A stretch of DNA of 64,000 bases from Odiellus spinosus. Its lineage: Eukaryota; Arthropoda; Arachnida; Opiliones; Phalangiidae. The translations under genes and the position numbers were made by a program. Where the stretch lies: positions 26,331,935 through 26,395,934 of the forward strand of contig OY987227.1 in the NCBI GenBank assembly GCA_963920705.1. The letters run 5' to 3'. Numbering within the stretch: position 1 is the stretch's first letter; every line of letters starts with the position of its first letter. Positions 23,374 through 36,244 of this stretch are shown one piece after another. The notes under the pieces were generated by a model. It saw only the letters and a program-made list of their open reading frames with translations, was not told the DNA's origin and made no database searches.

Positions 23374-25949
23374 ATTGAGGAAAGAAAAGTTGCTAGGCCT
23401 ATTTAGGGAAATTGCTATTGCAATTACGTGTCAGACCTACTCTTTTGATCTTTGATATAACTAGAATCATAATTAACTTAAATTCTACGCTAATTTGCTT
23501 ATAATTTAAGAGTCCTCCTAAAATTGATATCTGAAAGCCGAAACCTAAACCCAGACAAAAAAAATATGCCTATATATTAAAAATCCGAAATTTCTTTTAA
23601 CAAGGAGTTTGAAAAAAAAAGTGATTTTTTGGCGACTAGGTAAAATAGTTTATCTTCTTACGAAAAAAAGGAATGCCATTGTTATAGTTTCCTAGAAACC
23701 CTGCATTTTACAAAAGAGAAAAGATCTTATAATATTAAAAGAAGAGGGTGTTGTTAAGAGACGAATATTAAAAAAAAAAAAAAAAATCTTCAAATTTCTT
23801 TTTAGGGTTACTTAGCTATCCAAATTTTCTTTGAACAATGAAGGCCTAGGTTTGAATAATAAAAAAACGGAGTTTATTGTTCACCTAAAATCAACAATAT
23901 AAAAAAATGGTAAAAGAAAACCAGAGAGTCTTATGAGAAAAGAGAAGGGAATGAAAAAAAAAACTCTCAAGACAAAAATGTTTCTGACAAGCGTCGGCCA
24001 TATTTCTTTGACACCTTCTCAACAAAAAAATAAATAATGACAGATTGTCCTGGGTTGAGAAAAACGTATCACACCGTGTGGGTTTCCCTTAGCTCTTTCT
24101 CAACAAAACCGCAATGAAAAGAAAAAGAAAAACTTTTAGTTCATATTGGTTGAGAGAGAGAGAGAGAAAAAAAAAATCCAGAAAAATGTTCTTTCAAGCC
24201 ATTGAGGTTGTGTTTAAAGGGGACTGTTAAGGTGCGTTTCCACAAAACCGCGTTTCAACAGAAGAAGAATAGGTACAGAATACCGTCCAGAGTACCACGT
24301 GGTCCAGAATATTATAATTAACGATAATTATGTCTATTTATAGACAAAGTTGATATTTTACAAAGGTCTCTTTGTTGATGTTTTTTTAGAAACTTGTAGT
24401 TTCATTAGTTTTTTATGTATATTTATTTATCCAATGTTTTTTATATACTTTTTATATCGCCCATATATTTAAAAGGGTGGCAATCGCATCACTTGACCCA
24501 GAAGCCGATGAAACTCTCCTTTGAAGTCTATTACTCCCGGGTCTTGTCTACCCCTCTCTGTATGGGTTATTCTCAAAAGGCGCGATTCGTACGCCTCCTA
24601 ACGGTAGATGTTTTCGGAGCGAATATCTCTAGCAGCCTTGGAGTTCGTCCAAAAAACGTCGTCGTTTGTGGAGAGAGAGAATTTCCAATTTTCCGTAGAC
24701 AGGGGGGATGAAGTAGGACCCCTTCTAACTCGTAAAATTGGGAATTTTACCCATACAGAGAGGAGCGCTATATGGAACATTGGAGTAGTAGACTTCAAAG
24801 GAGGGTTTCATCGGCTTCTGCTTGACCTTAAAAACGATTACTCTGGTGAGAATTAGTATTTGAAATTATTTTTAACTCCCTATTCTTATTGCAGGTTTGA
24901 GACATTATTATTAATTAACAGGTTTTAAGATGAAGACGAAACCTGAAGATGCTTTGAAATGTAGCGAATTAAATTAATAATAATAGTAATGAAATGTTAT
25001 TAAAGATCATACGCAATAAAGTAGACTTCATTTCTGGAGCACAATCTCCCCAGCCATCGAAAATCACAATTGTTTTGTTTTACATAAAAATATTTTGAAG
25101 AAAATATTGATTTGTATCTGCCTTGTCATTAATACCAACAGCTGAGTAAAGTTCCTTGGTTCTTGGTGTAAAAAGCGCCTCAACTAGGTCAATAGTGATC
25201 CAATTGTCTCACGAGTATGCGCGCCTTATAGGGTTTAACAAGGAACTAGGAATGTAACACAGCTGAACGCTGAGAGATGCCTTTGTTGCCGTACATTATT
25301 ACGAGGCGGCTGGAACATTTTTACAGGGATTGATCTATATTACGTGTTTTTTTAGACCAAAACGCAAGGAACTTTAATGACATAGCAGAGTTACGGAGCA
25401 ATATTTTGCCAAATAAATATCCACGAAAAAGCAGCTTTTAGGTGTCTGAGAATAAAAATTGTTTCTTCACAAACAGTTTCATCGTCGAAACAGACCGCGC
25501 GAGATCTTCAATATCATTTTTATTTTCTTTGTCAGTATTTTTACCGTATATGTAGGAAAGAGAGCGAGCGAGAGAGAGAGAGACGAGGCATAAATGGGTT
25601 TACCCGTTTGGATTTACTTTCGAATTAATCATAAAATAAATGATATCATAGACGATGGAAAAAAAGAAGTGTTTCGAAACTTGAGGGCTGTTTCGAAAAC
25701 AGATCTGACGGCCGGGTCTTTTCGTTCGAAATATATCTATTTATATAGTTAAGTTTTAGAACTCGCAACCTTAAATAATAAACCACGTCAGGAATTGTGG
25801 TTTATAATATGTAATTAAACTCCTCATTTGGAATTCGAAAAATGATAGTTTGTGTTATGGCATGTGATCTTGATCAAAGATTTTTTTTTTGATACAAAGT
25901 AAGAGGAATTTTATTAATTTATTAATTAACCATTTTAGATATGTGATAT
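23374..25949. other. no gene recognised outside MITE-A, 23.4-25.9 kb
   Basis: A-runs near 23770 and 23955 and (GA)n near 24153 and 25563. MITE-A copy 3 at 24499-24820 is the only defined element. Confidence 0.5.
24499..24820 (-). mobile_element. MITE-A copy 3, 322 bp, TSD CTTGACC
   Basis: Opposite orientation to copies 1 and 2. The 7-bp duplication is exact. It lacks a GGGAGCTCGTCGAG-like internal segment present in other copies, which explains the shorter length. Confidence 0.93.
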
Positions 25950-26366
25950 CAGAGGTATATAATAACCCCCTTCGGGGGGAAGTATGGAAGCCCCTATACT
26001 ACCAATGCTAAAAATCACGAACAACAAGAGCCCGCTGCTGACTATCTAGGCCACTAGCTCGCGCTGGACTTCTCAATGTCGCTACTCTAGTAAATGGTCT
26101 TTGTATAAACAAGACGGCTCGATTTGTGTTTAGAACTTCCTGTCTCGGGAGTCAGGCTGTCTGTTAAAATGGAGTCGAAGGTTGACTTCAGCTCGCGAGT
26201 TCCGGAAGCGTGCGTAGGGAAATTTAGTGAGGTTCAAAATGGTGTAACCATTTTTTGGGAGTAAAGCGGTGTGTCGATCCGCCGCGATTTACGCCGGGCA
26301 CTCGTTGTTCGTCGATTTTGCCTACCTTTCATACTTCCCCCCGAAGGGGGTTATTATATACCTCTG
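25950..26366 (+). mobile_element. MITE-E copy 1, 417 bp, TSD GTGATAT
   Basis: Terminal inverted repeats of about 37 bp start CAGAGGTATATAATAACCCC and contain CCCCCTTCGGGGG, a C5-TTCG-G5 hairpin. The 7-bp duplication is exact. The interior is unique to this family; a plus-strand frame at 26255-26467 runs out of the element and is not a gene. Confidence 0.93.
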
Positions 26367-27244
26367 GTGATATTAAAAGTAGAACTAAAACAAGTAGGGA
26401 TCACGTGGTTTTTATCTCTTCCATTGGTGTATATTTAACTCTGGCCCAATTAATACTATGTTTTTAAATCTTTTTGTAGGACTAAAACTATCATTATCGA
26501 TGTCGTTACAACTTCCTCTACAACTGGTTGTACAAAACGAGGATACAAAATATATATTACAACTAAAATTAAACACTTTTCTTAAAAAGAGTAATGTCCG
26601 ATAACAAGAAATTTTATTTTAAAGTAAAGCTTCACGTAGACGTTTATAACTAGATCTCTAAAAAGGGATGTGGGAAAGACAGCTAAGCACCGGAATGAAG
26701 TGAATGTATTATTAGAAAAAAATGCTAAGAAAACGCGCGAATTTGAAAAATGTCTTTTCAGTCAGGGGAAAGAACCTTTTGAAAAGGAAACGCGGAGGAT
26801 GGAGAATAACGCGATAAGAGAGAGAGAAGATGTATACGTGTAGGCGTTTGTAAAAGGAGGCCACCAAAATTCAAGGTGACAGTTGGTGGTTATCGGACCA
26901 TTTTGAAATGAGGGTTTCCTTATACGCTTCCTACCAACACCATCCTCTACATGTATTAAGTACGTCTTTAAAGTTAAAACTAACGACGTTACAGCGGCAC
27001 GATACACTAGATTCAACTTCATAGAGGAAAAAGTAGTTCTTTCATTACATTTGTCTATAAACGTTAGGAAACATCATTGGCACAATGAAAGATGAAAATG
27101 CATCCAACAACGAATTCGACTGTAGCAGAAACGCAATGTATATCTTAAATATGCAGCGCGTACAAAGCTTCGCTTCTCTTAAAGGTGGTATGAAGTTATG
27201 AAACAACTTGAAGTATTATTAAAAATTTTAAGTATTAATGAAGC

Positions 27245-27583
27245 CAGAAGCCGATGAAACCCTCCTTTGAAGTCTACTACTCTAATGTTCCATATAGCGC
27301 TCCTCTCTGTATGGGTAAAATTCCCAATTTTAAGAGATTGGAGGGATCCTACTTCATACCCCCCCTGTCTACGGAAAATTGGAAATTCTCTCTCTCCACA
27401 AACGACGACGTTTTTTTGACGAACTCCAAGGCTGCTGGAGATATTCGCTCGATGAAGTCCCGTTCCGAAAATATCTACCGTTAGGAGGCGTACGAATCGC
27501 GCTTTTTGAAACTAACCCATACAGAGAGGGGTAGACAAGACCAGGGAGTAATAGACTTCAAAGGAGGGTTTCATCGGCTTCTG
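27245..27583 (+). mobile_element. MITE-A copy 4, 339 bp, no target duplication
   Basis: Complete inverted ends, but the flanks (ATGAAGC and GTGATAT) do not match. The interior is more diverged (AAGAGATTGGAGG, TTTTTGAAACTAACCC) and shares these variants in part with the copy at 38486. Recombination between copies or a flank deletion would explain the missing duplication. Confidence 0.9.
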
Positions 27584-28239
27584 GTGATATTCTCACTCAT
27601 AGGAGTTCTTACGCTATCAAATAAAATCCACTGGATTCCAGTACTTCATTTTCCCTTTAATAGTTTATTCCAATCCTATTCTGGGAATGAGGTTTGCACG
27701 TACTGCAGATTCCGAGTGAATCTCGTATCATATTCCTCCTTAACTCTATACTCTTTCGGATAAATGATATCGAGAGAAAAAGATGACGAAAATTGAAACG
27801 TTAACGCCAATGACACCGGGATGAAACCTTACACAATATCTTAGATATATTTGGTCCGGTATTCGAAGGATCTTTGGAGGGGAGTTAAATTTTTTTTTTT
27901 TTTTTTTATAACGTAGAAAAAAATAATAATAAAATGGGACATAACCGTCGAGCGCGTTGAATACCTATTTCGTATACCGAATAGGGGTATGTAACAGATT
28001 GAAAAGAGCGTACACAAATATGTCAAACGTCTTAAAATGGTGTCAATTCATATCAAAGGGATGGTAAAACAACTTAAACGGGGTTCGTAGTTAATTTCCC
28101 CGACTTTTCAAGGTTTCCCTGACCATTTCTAAATTTTAAACATTTTTCGTGAATTTATTCTTACGAGCGAGCTCTCTGCTATTCCCACTTTAATGTGACA
28201 TATTTTATCAATCAGGGTCGATAGTTTACTCAGAGTTTG

Positions 28240-28263
28240 AAAAAAAAAAAAAAAAAAAAAAAA
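28240..28263 (+). repeat. (A)24 run followed by (AAT)n
   Basis: Pure poly-A run upstream of the 28.4-kb minisatellite, continuing as TAATAATAAT. Confidence 0.95.
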
Positions 28264-28360
28264 TAATAATAATCTTTAGGCAAATATTTTCACTTTAAAA
28301 TAATAAAGTTACAATTAATTGGTCAACCAATCATAAACAGTACCAAAATATTTAATTACT

Positions 28361-28685
28361 CTGACCTTTTGGGGCAATTTTCAAATTCCCTGACTTTGCC
28401 TCGACCTTTTGGGGCAGTTTTCAAATTCCCTAACTTTGCTTTGACCATCTTGGGGCAATTTTCAAATTCGCTGACTTTGCCCTGAACCTTTTGGGAAATT
28501 TTATGATTCCCTGATTTTGCCCTGACCTTTTGGGGCAATTTTCAAATTCCCTGACTTTGCCCTGACCTTTTGGGGCAATTTTAAAATACCCTAACTTTGC
28601 ACTAACCTTTTTGGGGCAATTTTCAAATTCCCTGACTTTTCCATTAATTTTTGGGCCAATCTTCAAATTCCCTGACTTATCCCTA
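28361..28685 (+). repeat. ~40-bp minisatellite, about 8 copies
   Basis: The unit CTGACCTTTTGGGGCAATTTTCAAATTCC plus CTGACTTTGCC recurs with point changes and small indels. A related CCCCGACTTTTCAAGGTTTC CCTGACC piece lies upstream near 28100. The minus-strand frames of repeated FENCPK are the array read on the other strand. Confidence 0.9.
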
Positions 28686-29569
28686 CGTAAAAGTATTTGC
28701 CAAAGACTCGAACATTCTACATGAAAGCGAATTAGCTACTGTTATGGAAAACGTCAAAAAATATTACTATGTAAATTTAAATATTTACTTAGGGATACGT
28801 GAAAAATATGGAAAAATATTACGACGCGAATTTATAATATTAGCTTTTAAAATTCAGAAAATATTTCCAAGCACAAACAGAAAAAGGTAATCTTTCGGTC
28901 TAACATTCTAAATCACAGGGATTAAATAAAAATATTACGGTATTAAAAACTTTTAATGATGATAGAATCATTTGTTTTGCATATAATCAAAATTTTATAC
29001 TGTTTTTACTGTTCGAATTTTCTAACTTCAATTTTTATATATTTATTTACTTTTCCTTTGGCAAATACAAACAAACTTCACCATCCCTTTAAGAATGCAA
29101 CGGTGACAAAGACATTGAGCTATATAATAAGATAGCGTCGTGTCGTAAAGCTCCGAGAGATTTTTTTGAATATTCCCAAGAATTTTTCGCAATCCAATAA
29201 AAAGGCGGAAAGTCACGCCTGAGCCTGCACGAGGGATCAGAATATAGGATCAGTTTCCTCTCCTATACTCTCCTCGTTACCCTGACTACCTACTATTCAT
29301 CTTTTAATAGAAAACGGGTGGGATACGTTTAGTTTTGCCGCGCCAGAAAAATCCATTTGGTTCATTCCCCGTTAAGTTCGTTTTCCTGCAGGACGCGCGT
29401 TCGCGGAAACCGCCCAAAAGGTTTGAAAACTGAAAATCATATTTCATCAGACCCCCTTCCCCCTACGCGCGAGTGAAGAACGAGAAATCTATCGGAGATC
29501 TGACTTCAAAGGGTTATTTACACGGTTTATTTTCGGAAAGTCGCAAATACAACGTGTAATTTAATATAT

Positions 29570-29907
29570 CAGAAGTAGATGAAACCCTCCTTTGAAGTCT
29601 ATTACTCCCGGGTCTTGTCTACCCCTCTCTGTATGGGTTATTATCAAAAGGCGCGATCCGTACGCCTCCTAACGGTAGATATTTTCGGAGCGGGAGCTCG
29701 TCGAGCGAATATCTCTAGCAGCCTTGGAGTTCGTCCAAAAAACGTCGTCGTTTGTGGAGAGAGAGAATTTCCAATTTTCCGTAGACAGGGGGGGATGAAG
29801 TAGGACCCCTCCGATCTCGTAAAATTGGGAATTTTACCCATACAGAGAGGAGCGCTATATGGAACATTGGAGTAGTAGACTTCAAAGGAGGGTTTCATTG
29901 GCTTCTG
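29570..29907 (-). mobile_element. MITE-A copy 5, 338 bp, TSD AATATAT
   Basis: Minus-oriented full-length copy with exact 7-bp duplication. The left end carries CAGAAGTAGATG, a two-base variant of the terminal repeat. Confidence 0.93.
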
Positions 29908-30028
29908 AATATATGTAATTAGGCCACGAGTTAATTTCATATTATATCATCCTTCTACCAGAGTACAGAACTAATTATCAGGTTTATAATTAAAAAAATA
30001 GTTTTAGTTGGTTTTTACCGTGTAAAAT

Positions 30029-30320
30029 CAAGAAGGATCAGATAAGGAGAAGAAAAGTGGGGCTGCGTTGAGTTAGAGAGAGAAGAGCCAACCTCCCACT
30101 CGGGTGGAAAGGGGGGATAGGAAATTCTCGAGGTAAATTGTTGTCACGTGGTCGCTAGCTAGCGCGTCTCGTAAAGGATTCGTTTTACCCACGTGACAAC
30201 AATTTACCACGAAGCATCTCTACCCCCGTCTGTCCACCGTTCTCCCAGAGTGGGAGTTTAGGCCAACGCAGTAGGAGCCGCGCCGTTCCCACTTTTCCTC
30301 TCCTTATCTGATCCTTCTTG
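30029..30320. mobile_element. MITE-D copy 3, 292 bp, TSD GTAAAAT
   Basis: Nearly identical to copy 2 (for example GAGAAGAAAA for GAGAGGAAAA at the left end). Exact 7-bp duplication, so a recent insertion. Confidence 0.94.
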
Positions 30321-31356
30321 GTAAAATACGGTGTAAACGTCCCTTTTCGATCGTCCTACAGTACAAAAACGATCGAGGGTTGGAAAAAGGAAAGGGGTTC
30401 GAGTCTGAAGGCGGTATATAAGGCGCAAGAATAAAAGGGAGAAAAAGAGACAGCGCTGTCCCGGCCGAAAAAGTAATTGTTTTTCCGACTAGATGTAGGG
30501 AACCGATATGGAGTATGAATTATCTTCTTAGCTTCGAGACATTTGTCACCCGACGCGAAAAAGAGCTTCTCAGTATAAGCGCTATACGTTATTTGCCTCC
30601 GCCTCGAGAGATGTACAGGCCTGCCCCAAAACTCGACAGTTTTTTTCTACCTCCTTCTATTTCCCAGCATTTACCGGTACTCTAATGATATTTTCCTACG
30701 TAAGCTTTTGTCTATATATAACTAAGAAAATATACCGAGTGGGGCTTCGCTATTATAAGTCTACTCGAGGTGAGCAACAACAAGCAATCTCAATATGAGA
30801 AATGATGCCTTACAATAACGTGACGATGAAAATAAATACAGTGTTAAAGACTGTATACACTCTCGGTACGATTTCAAACTACAAAATGGGAACTTTCAGT
30901 GTAATTAACCTAGAATTATATTTCTTAATAAATTTTTGTACGTTGGAGTGGGTTTATAAAGGCGAAAATGATATAAAAACGTCAACACTGCAATTTAACT
31001 CGAGCGGTTTAAGAAAAACGTGTGGAATGGATGATTTAATCGAGGACATCTCTCACGTTTACGATTAAAACGGGATTAAAATGGATTTAAGAATATTAAC
31101 GTATACATTAGAGCATTGATTTTTCTTTGATAATATTTTAAATTAATAGATCTGCCCCCTAATTAATTAGTACACCGCAGTCCGAATTTTTGACAGTATT
31201 TTGCATAATTTAAGGTAAGTATCAAGAAATACGAATTTCTCCGATTTATTCCTCAATATTATAATTCCCTGTTATTTAAAAGTATTCCAAATGAAGCGTG
31301 ATTTTAATGATACTGATACTTCATGGGAAAAAAGTAAAATTTATTTTTAATTTTAT

Positions 31357-31693
31357 CAGAAGCCTATGAAACCCTCCTTTGAAGTCTACTACTCCAATGT
31401 TCCATATAGCGCTCCTCTCTGTATGGGTAAAATTCACAATTTTACGAGTTAGAAGGGGTCCTACTTCATCCCCCCTGTCTACGGAAAATTGGAAATTCTC
31501 TCTCTCCACAAACGACGACGTTTTTTGGACGAACTCCGAGGCTGCTAGAGATATTCGCTTTACGAGCTTCCGCTCCGAAAACATCTACCGTTAGGAGGCG
31601 TACGAATCGTGCCTTTTGAGAATAACCCATACAGAGAGGGGTAGACAAGACCCGGGAGTAATAGACTTCAAAGGAGGGTTTCATCGGCTTCTG
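31357..31693 (+). mobile_element. MITE-A copy 6, 337 bp, TSD ATTTTAT
   Basis: Full length with exact 7-bp duplication. One change in the left terminal repeat (CAGAAGCCTATG). Confidence 0.93.
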
Positions 31694-31760
31694 ATTTTAT
31701 TTAAAACCATGAAGTATGAGTTTCATTAATTGTGTTTAAAAATTTAAATCACCACACTTT

Positions 31761-31812
31761 GTCAATAGATTTAACATAGGCAGCTAGTCAATAGATTTAA
31801 CATAGGCAGCTA
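31761..31812 (+). repeat. perfect 26-bp tandem duplication
   Basis: GTCAATAGATTTAACATAGG plus CAGCTA occurs twice head to tail without a mismatch, 68 bp after MITE-A copy 6. Confidence 0.95.
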
Positions 31813-34743
31813 GCGCCTGTTAGGGAGCTTGTCCTGACACATTATTGCGCGACAGTTAGAACACTTTTACAGGGGCTCATAGAAAATGCATGTGGCTTTA
31901 CATCCCTGCGAACCTGGGGTGCTCCCCTAGTTTGGTGACTTGGGATTAAATGGATAAGGATTATGAAAACAGTGTTACCTTATTTTTAAATCGATTAGAT
32001 ATGATCGATTAAATATGAGTCAAAACTCAAAAGGTTTCTGGTTAATTTACAGTTAATAAAATAAATTAGAACTACCTCCATTTTCTGATTATTAAATAAT
32101 AAGGGGTCAACTATAGCAAGAGATCCTTCGCCAAAGAAATATAATTATTAAAATATTGAAGATTGAACATCAAAACCCAACTTCAGAGTTTAAATTAAGC
32201 CTAAAACTCTGGAAATATTATTTTATACCTTATTTTAACTCCTAGTTTTAGTTTAAGCCTAAAATTAATCCTTTCAATATGACATATAACTTGAAAACTT
32301 CAGAGAATTTGGTACGCGTTTGAGAACGTAGCTAGCCTAGATAATCGCGTCATTCGTGAGAAATAATCTCACAAATTTCGCTCGAAACTCACTCGGACAA
32401 ATATCGAAATATATATAAATACACAGATGTCTAAAATTTGGAACTAAATGGGGTCGGACTTCCATCCACACCTCTTCCAAATCACGTCCCATAAAAATCT
32501 CAAAAGTTTCAAATATTTCCGAATATTTATCCCTTATTTCCAGCCTGCTTGATATTTGTTACTTTTCGTATATAAGAAACGTCAAGTTAGAGCTCAATTT
32601 ATACAAATCCTAAGCCTAAACTCTTCTCCCAGAAATATATAGCCATCAGTAGCGTCAAGAAGAGACCCAGAATAGAGAAAGAAGCCGTCCCTTTCTGATG
32701 GCAGCTGTGGCCTTAATATGCATGGCAGAGCTCGACATTGATTTTTTATCACCTCAAAAGTCTTTTCCGACGCCCGTGTCTCCCCGGAAAAAAATAAAAA
32801 AGAACGCCAAGAAAAAATGTTGCGAGTCAAAGACAAAAAAAATATATAGAACCAAGGCTTAGCTATATGGGAAAATGAAAAGAAAGGCCCAAAAGTAGAA
32901 AACAGTTTAAAGGGAAACTACGAGATAAAAAATGGAAGGTCGGCTTTTGAATTTATTTCAAGAATCTGAACGTGAATTTTGAATATATAATATTTTCACA
33001 AATTTGAGGCAAAATTTTAGTTTTTTCGACTCTGAAGTTGGGATAGGTTTTAATTTCTTTGTATGGTAAAACTTAAATAGGAGTTTAAACTCATATTTCC
33101 CCTTTAAATAGAGAATAAAATCTAAAACTGTCGCTGAAAATAGGCTTAGCAATTAGCTTTGCAATGAAAGGTGAGAGTCTCACGGAGATCTCGCCTAAAC
33201 GACGGGCCTTTGCTCATTGGCCGATGTCCCTTCATGCAACGCGAGGGAATTCAGGATCTTCATGAATCCAGCTAAGCCTATTTGATTTCTAGTTTAATAT
33301 TAGCTTGTAGTTTTTTACTAGTGGATTTAAATATGGAATCGATAAAACAATCAAAAGTCACGGTGGTCAAAACTATGTCAAAAATAGTCTACATGATTTT
33401 CTAAATTTATTAACTAACTTATTTCTTGTCAGAAATTGACGAAGTTGGTTTAATTTTGAAGTCCTCATATAAACCTAATTTATTATTATATTGGCAAAAT
33501 AATTTAAACTATACTTTCCCTTTAAAAGAGAAATAAATTGTTTCGTCGAAAAATTGTCGACCTCTTTTTTTTTTTTAAAAGAAAAAGTCTTCTCGCCGGT
33601 TAGCTTTCTCCTTCCAGGGTTGAATGGAAAAAACGATTAAATTTAAGAACAGATCTCGGCTCACATGGCCTCTTTCCATCCCCTATCCCCTCCCCCTTTT
33701 CCTCTTTTTAACTTTCAAGCTGAGAACCAATCAACGAAAACGATTTCGCTTGACACGAATTCAATTCTCGAAAAATTCGCCTCTCGGAAAAATATAACTT
33801 TTAAGATCCCTGGGTCAGTGTTCTTAACAAAATTTCTTGGATCTTTATACGATTTCCTACTAAATCAAAAACCCCTATAAGAGGGAAAAGTATTTTTCTT
33901 TTTAAAATTATATCCGATAAACAATAAATTAAAGTCTGGACAAAAAAGTAATATTATTAATTTATGTCAACTGCAGCTAGTTTATGACGAAAAAATCTAT
34001 GAAAATTACTCCCAATAGATTTTGATAATATGTGCTCCATAGAGAAAGCCACATTGCGTCCATTGACCAATCGCAGTAACACAATTAATCTTATATCCAG
34101 AAAACGGCGCCTCAATTAAAATTACACCCATTCGAATTCAAAGTGAGAAACTTTGCGTTTATGTTAATCAATTCAATTAATTAATTAATTAGCGAATTTT
34201 CAAAAACATTCCTCTTAAAGTGGGTAAATCTTAAAGAAATTTTAATTATCTTTCTACCATCTCGGGTAATTAGTTGACTCGCTTAGCTAGGGGAATTTGA
34301 TAAATTACGTTTAAGCTAAAACTACAGTTTTAAAGAGAAATATTAGCGAGAACATATGGGCGAGAAAATGATAAATATACGAGGAAGGAAATAAATAAAA
34401 AGCGCACCTTTTTATCAACGGATGAGGGGACCTGGCTGTCCGGAGATACGATAAGGGTTGCCCAGTTTTGCTACCTGAAATAAATAAAGACAACACTGTC
34501 AGCGAAACACACGACTTCCAAATTGAGGCGTTAAGAAATGTCGCTCCATATAGTTTAACATCTTATTCCCAGTATCACACAGAAATTAATTTCAAGGGTC
34601 CAAGCCGTTTTTAATGGGTCAACAAAAAAGGTTCCAATAAGTAAATATTATAAATTAGTTTGCCCCATTAATTTGACGTCACCGGCCTGAATATAATTAA
34701 ACTGGGGCAGTTATAATTTGTTTCTAATATCTATGATTATCAT
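31813..34743. other. no gene recognised outside the F remnant, 31.8-34.7 kb
   Basis: Apart from the decayed F element at 33135-33385, there is (AATT)n near 34168-34192. Frames at 32594, 33665 and 34311 are unsupported. Confidence 0.5.
33135..33385. mobile_element. F element, degenerate internal part
   Basis: Contains GAAAATAGGCTTAG, GGAGATCTCGC, ACGACGGGCCTTTGCTCATTGG, ATCCAGCTAAGCCTATTTGA and TTTCTAGTTTAATATTAG in the same order as the F copies, with many changes. It is older than the Dscam-flanking copies. Confidence 0.65.
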
Positions 34744-35059
34744 CAGAAGCCGATGAAACCCTCCTTTGAAGTCTACTACTCCAATGTTCCATATAGCGCT
34801 CCTCTCTGTATGGGTAAAATTCCCAATTTTACGAATTAGAAGGGTCCTACTTCATCCCCCCTGTCTACGGAAAATTGGAAATTCTCTCTCTCCACAAACG
34901 ACGACGTTTTTTGGACGAACTCCGAGGCTGCTAGAGATATTCGCTCGACGAACTCCCGCTCCGAAAACATCTACCGTTAGGAGGCGTACGAATCGCGCCT
35001 TTTGAGAATAACCCATACAGAGAGGGGTAAACTTCAAAGGAGGGTTTCATCGGCTTCTG
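34744..35059 (+). mobile_element. MITE-A copy 7, 316 bp, TSD TTATCAT
   Basis: Exact 7-bp duplication. A deletion of roughly 20 bases near the right end removes the GACAAGACCCGGGAGTAATA segment, truncating the inner part of the terminal repeat. Confidence 0.92.
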
Positions 35060-35117
35060 TTATCATATAATTATGATATTGGGAATGAAGACAATATCGC
35101 CAAGCGCGGCCCTCTAA

Positions 35118-35170
35118 ATTTTAACGATCTTTCCGCAAATGCTTCTCAATTTTCATTCGAAGTTCAGCCT
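35118..35170. repeat. L short dispersed repeat copy 1
   Basis: TTTTAACGATCTTTCCG followed by AATGCTTCTCAATTTTCA and AGTTCA matches 57122-57170. Too short to classify. Confidence 0.5.
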
Positions 35171-36244
35171 AACTTTAAGGCAACGTTTTTCAGAAACTTA
35201 AAATTGCGGTGCTAGTCGCAGCCACGATAACAATGAGTTTCAAGTATATATTGACAGAAACGTGTCAGAGAAAATTCTCCAATGATTTAACTCTATGAAT
35301 ATGTAGATATACAAAGTTGAGGATATAAAAAGAATGGCGAAGAGTGAAATGAAAAGAAAAGGAGGAAAAGTTCAATAGTTAGACGTATATCAATGCTCGA
35401 GTCGTGCGTCTTGTTGAAAAAGCACCCACCAGGGGGCTGTCGCTACGCTTTCCCTGCTTACGTAGAATATATCTACGAAAACGGGTGGGTATACCGGAAT
35501 AGTGAAAAATTGGCTTTCGTCGAAACGACGATTTCACGGCTGGCGCGTTGAATTTTTAACGGCAAACCATCCAAAGTCTCAGGGTTGAAAAAAAAAAGTT
35601 TTCCCAGGGTATATAAAAAGTCAGGGTTTTTCCCTATTTGGAGAGAATTCTCTCGTATCTCGTTTCGCCCCCCTACATATAGTAGCAACTTAGAAAAACT
35701 TTTCTATTTCTTACGACTCCCAGGGTATAAGCCGCTACAATGCACTACGCTTATACATATATCTAGCCATCCCTTGATTTATAGCTGGCCATAAAACAAG
35801 CTAGTTCAGATATGGACGAAAATATCTTCTTTATACGCGGTATATAAGCTAGGTCGCGGCGAGAGAGAAAAACCCGATACCTTACTTATAACCCTAGCCC
35901 TGCGGTATCGCGAAAGAATATATATGGTATAAATAAAATAAAATTAAGATCCTATAGAATATTAAAGGTTGCGGCTGGTATATCACTAAATATATATATA
36001 GATATAGAGCCTGAAGATAAAAAGAGATTTCAAGTTTTTATAACCATATATCCTCGTCGTGGTGGTGGTGGTCGATGGTGCGGGTCAGAAACTAGATTAT
36101 AGCAACTAATCAATAAAATCCGATAACCTATAAAAAGTGGATCTTTGTTTTCATTAAATATTAATTATTTTAAATTGTTTTAAAAAAATTTCCCGTCGAA
36201 AACCATGCAATTAAGGTTTGAAATGTATATCTATCATTTTACAT

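Larger units (their letters stand above)
26367..28360. other. no gene recognised outside MITE-A, 26.4-28.4 kb
   Basis: Holds MITE-A copy 4, a T-run near 27889-27907 and the A-run at 28240. The 86-codon minus frame at 26762 shows no domain. Confidence 0.5.
28686..31356. other. no gene recognised outside MITEs, 28.7-31.4 kb
   Basis: Contains MITE-A copy 5 and MITE-D copy 3. A small CGATCGTCC / ACGATCGAGG pair lies at 30338-30376. The 88-codon plus frame at 30802-31068 has no family resemblance. Confidence 0.5.

Noticed and set aside
27584..27590. GTGATAT after MITE-A copy 4 equals the target duplication of MITE-E copy 1
   Set aside because: Sequences beyond the seven bases differ; a 7-base AT-rich match is likely chance.
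28356..28666. Minus-strand frames with repeated FENCPK
   Set aside because: Translation of the ~40-bp minisatellite with changing register.
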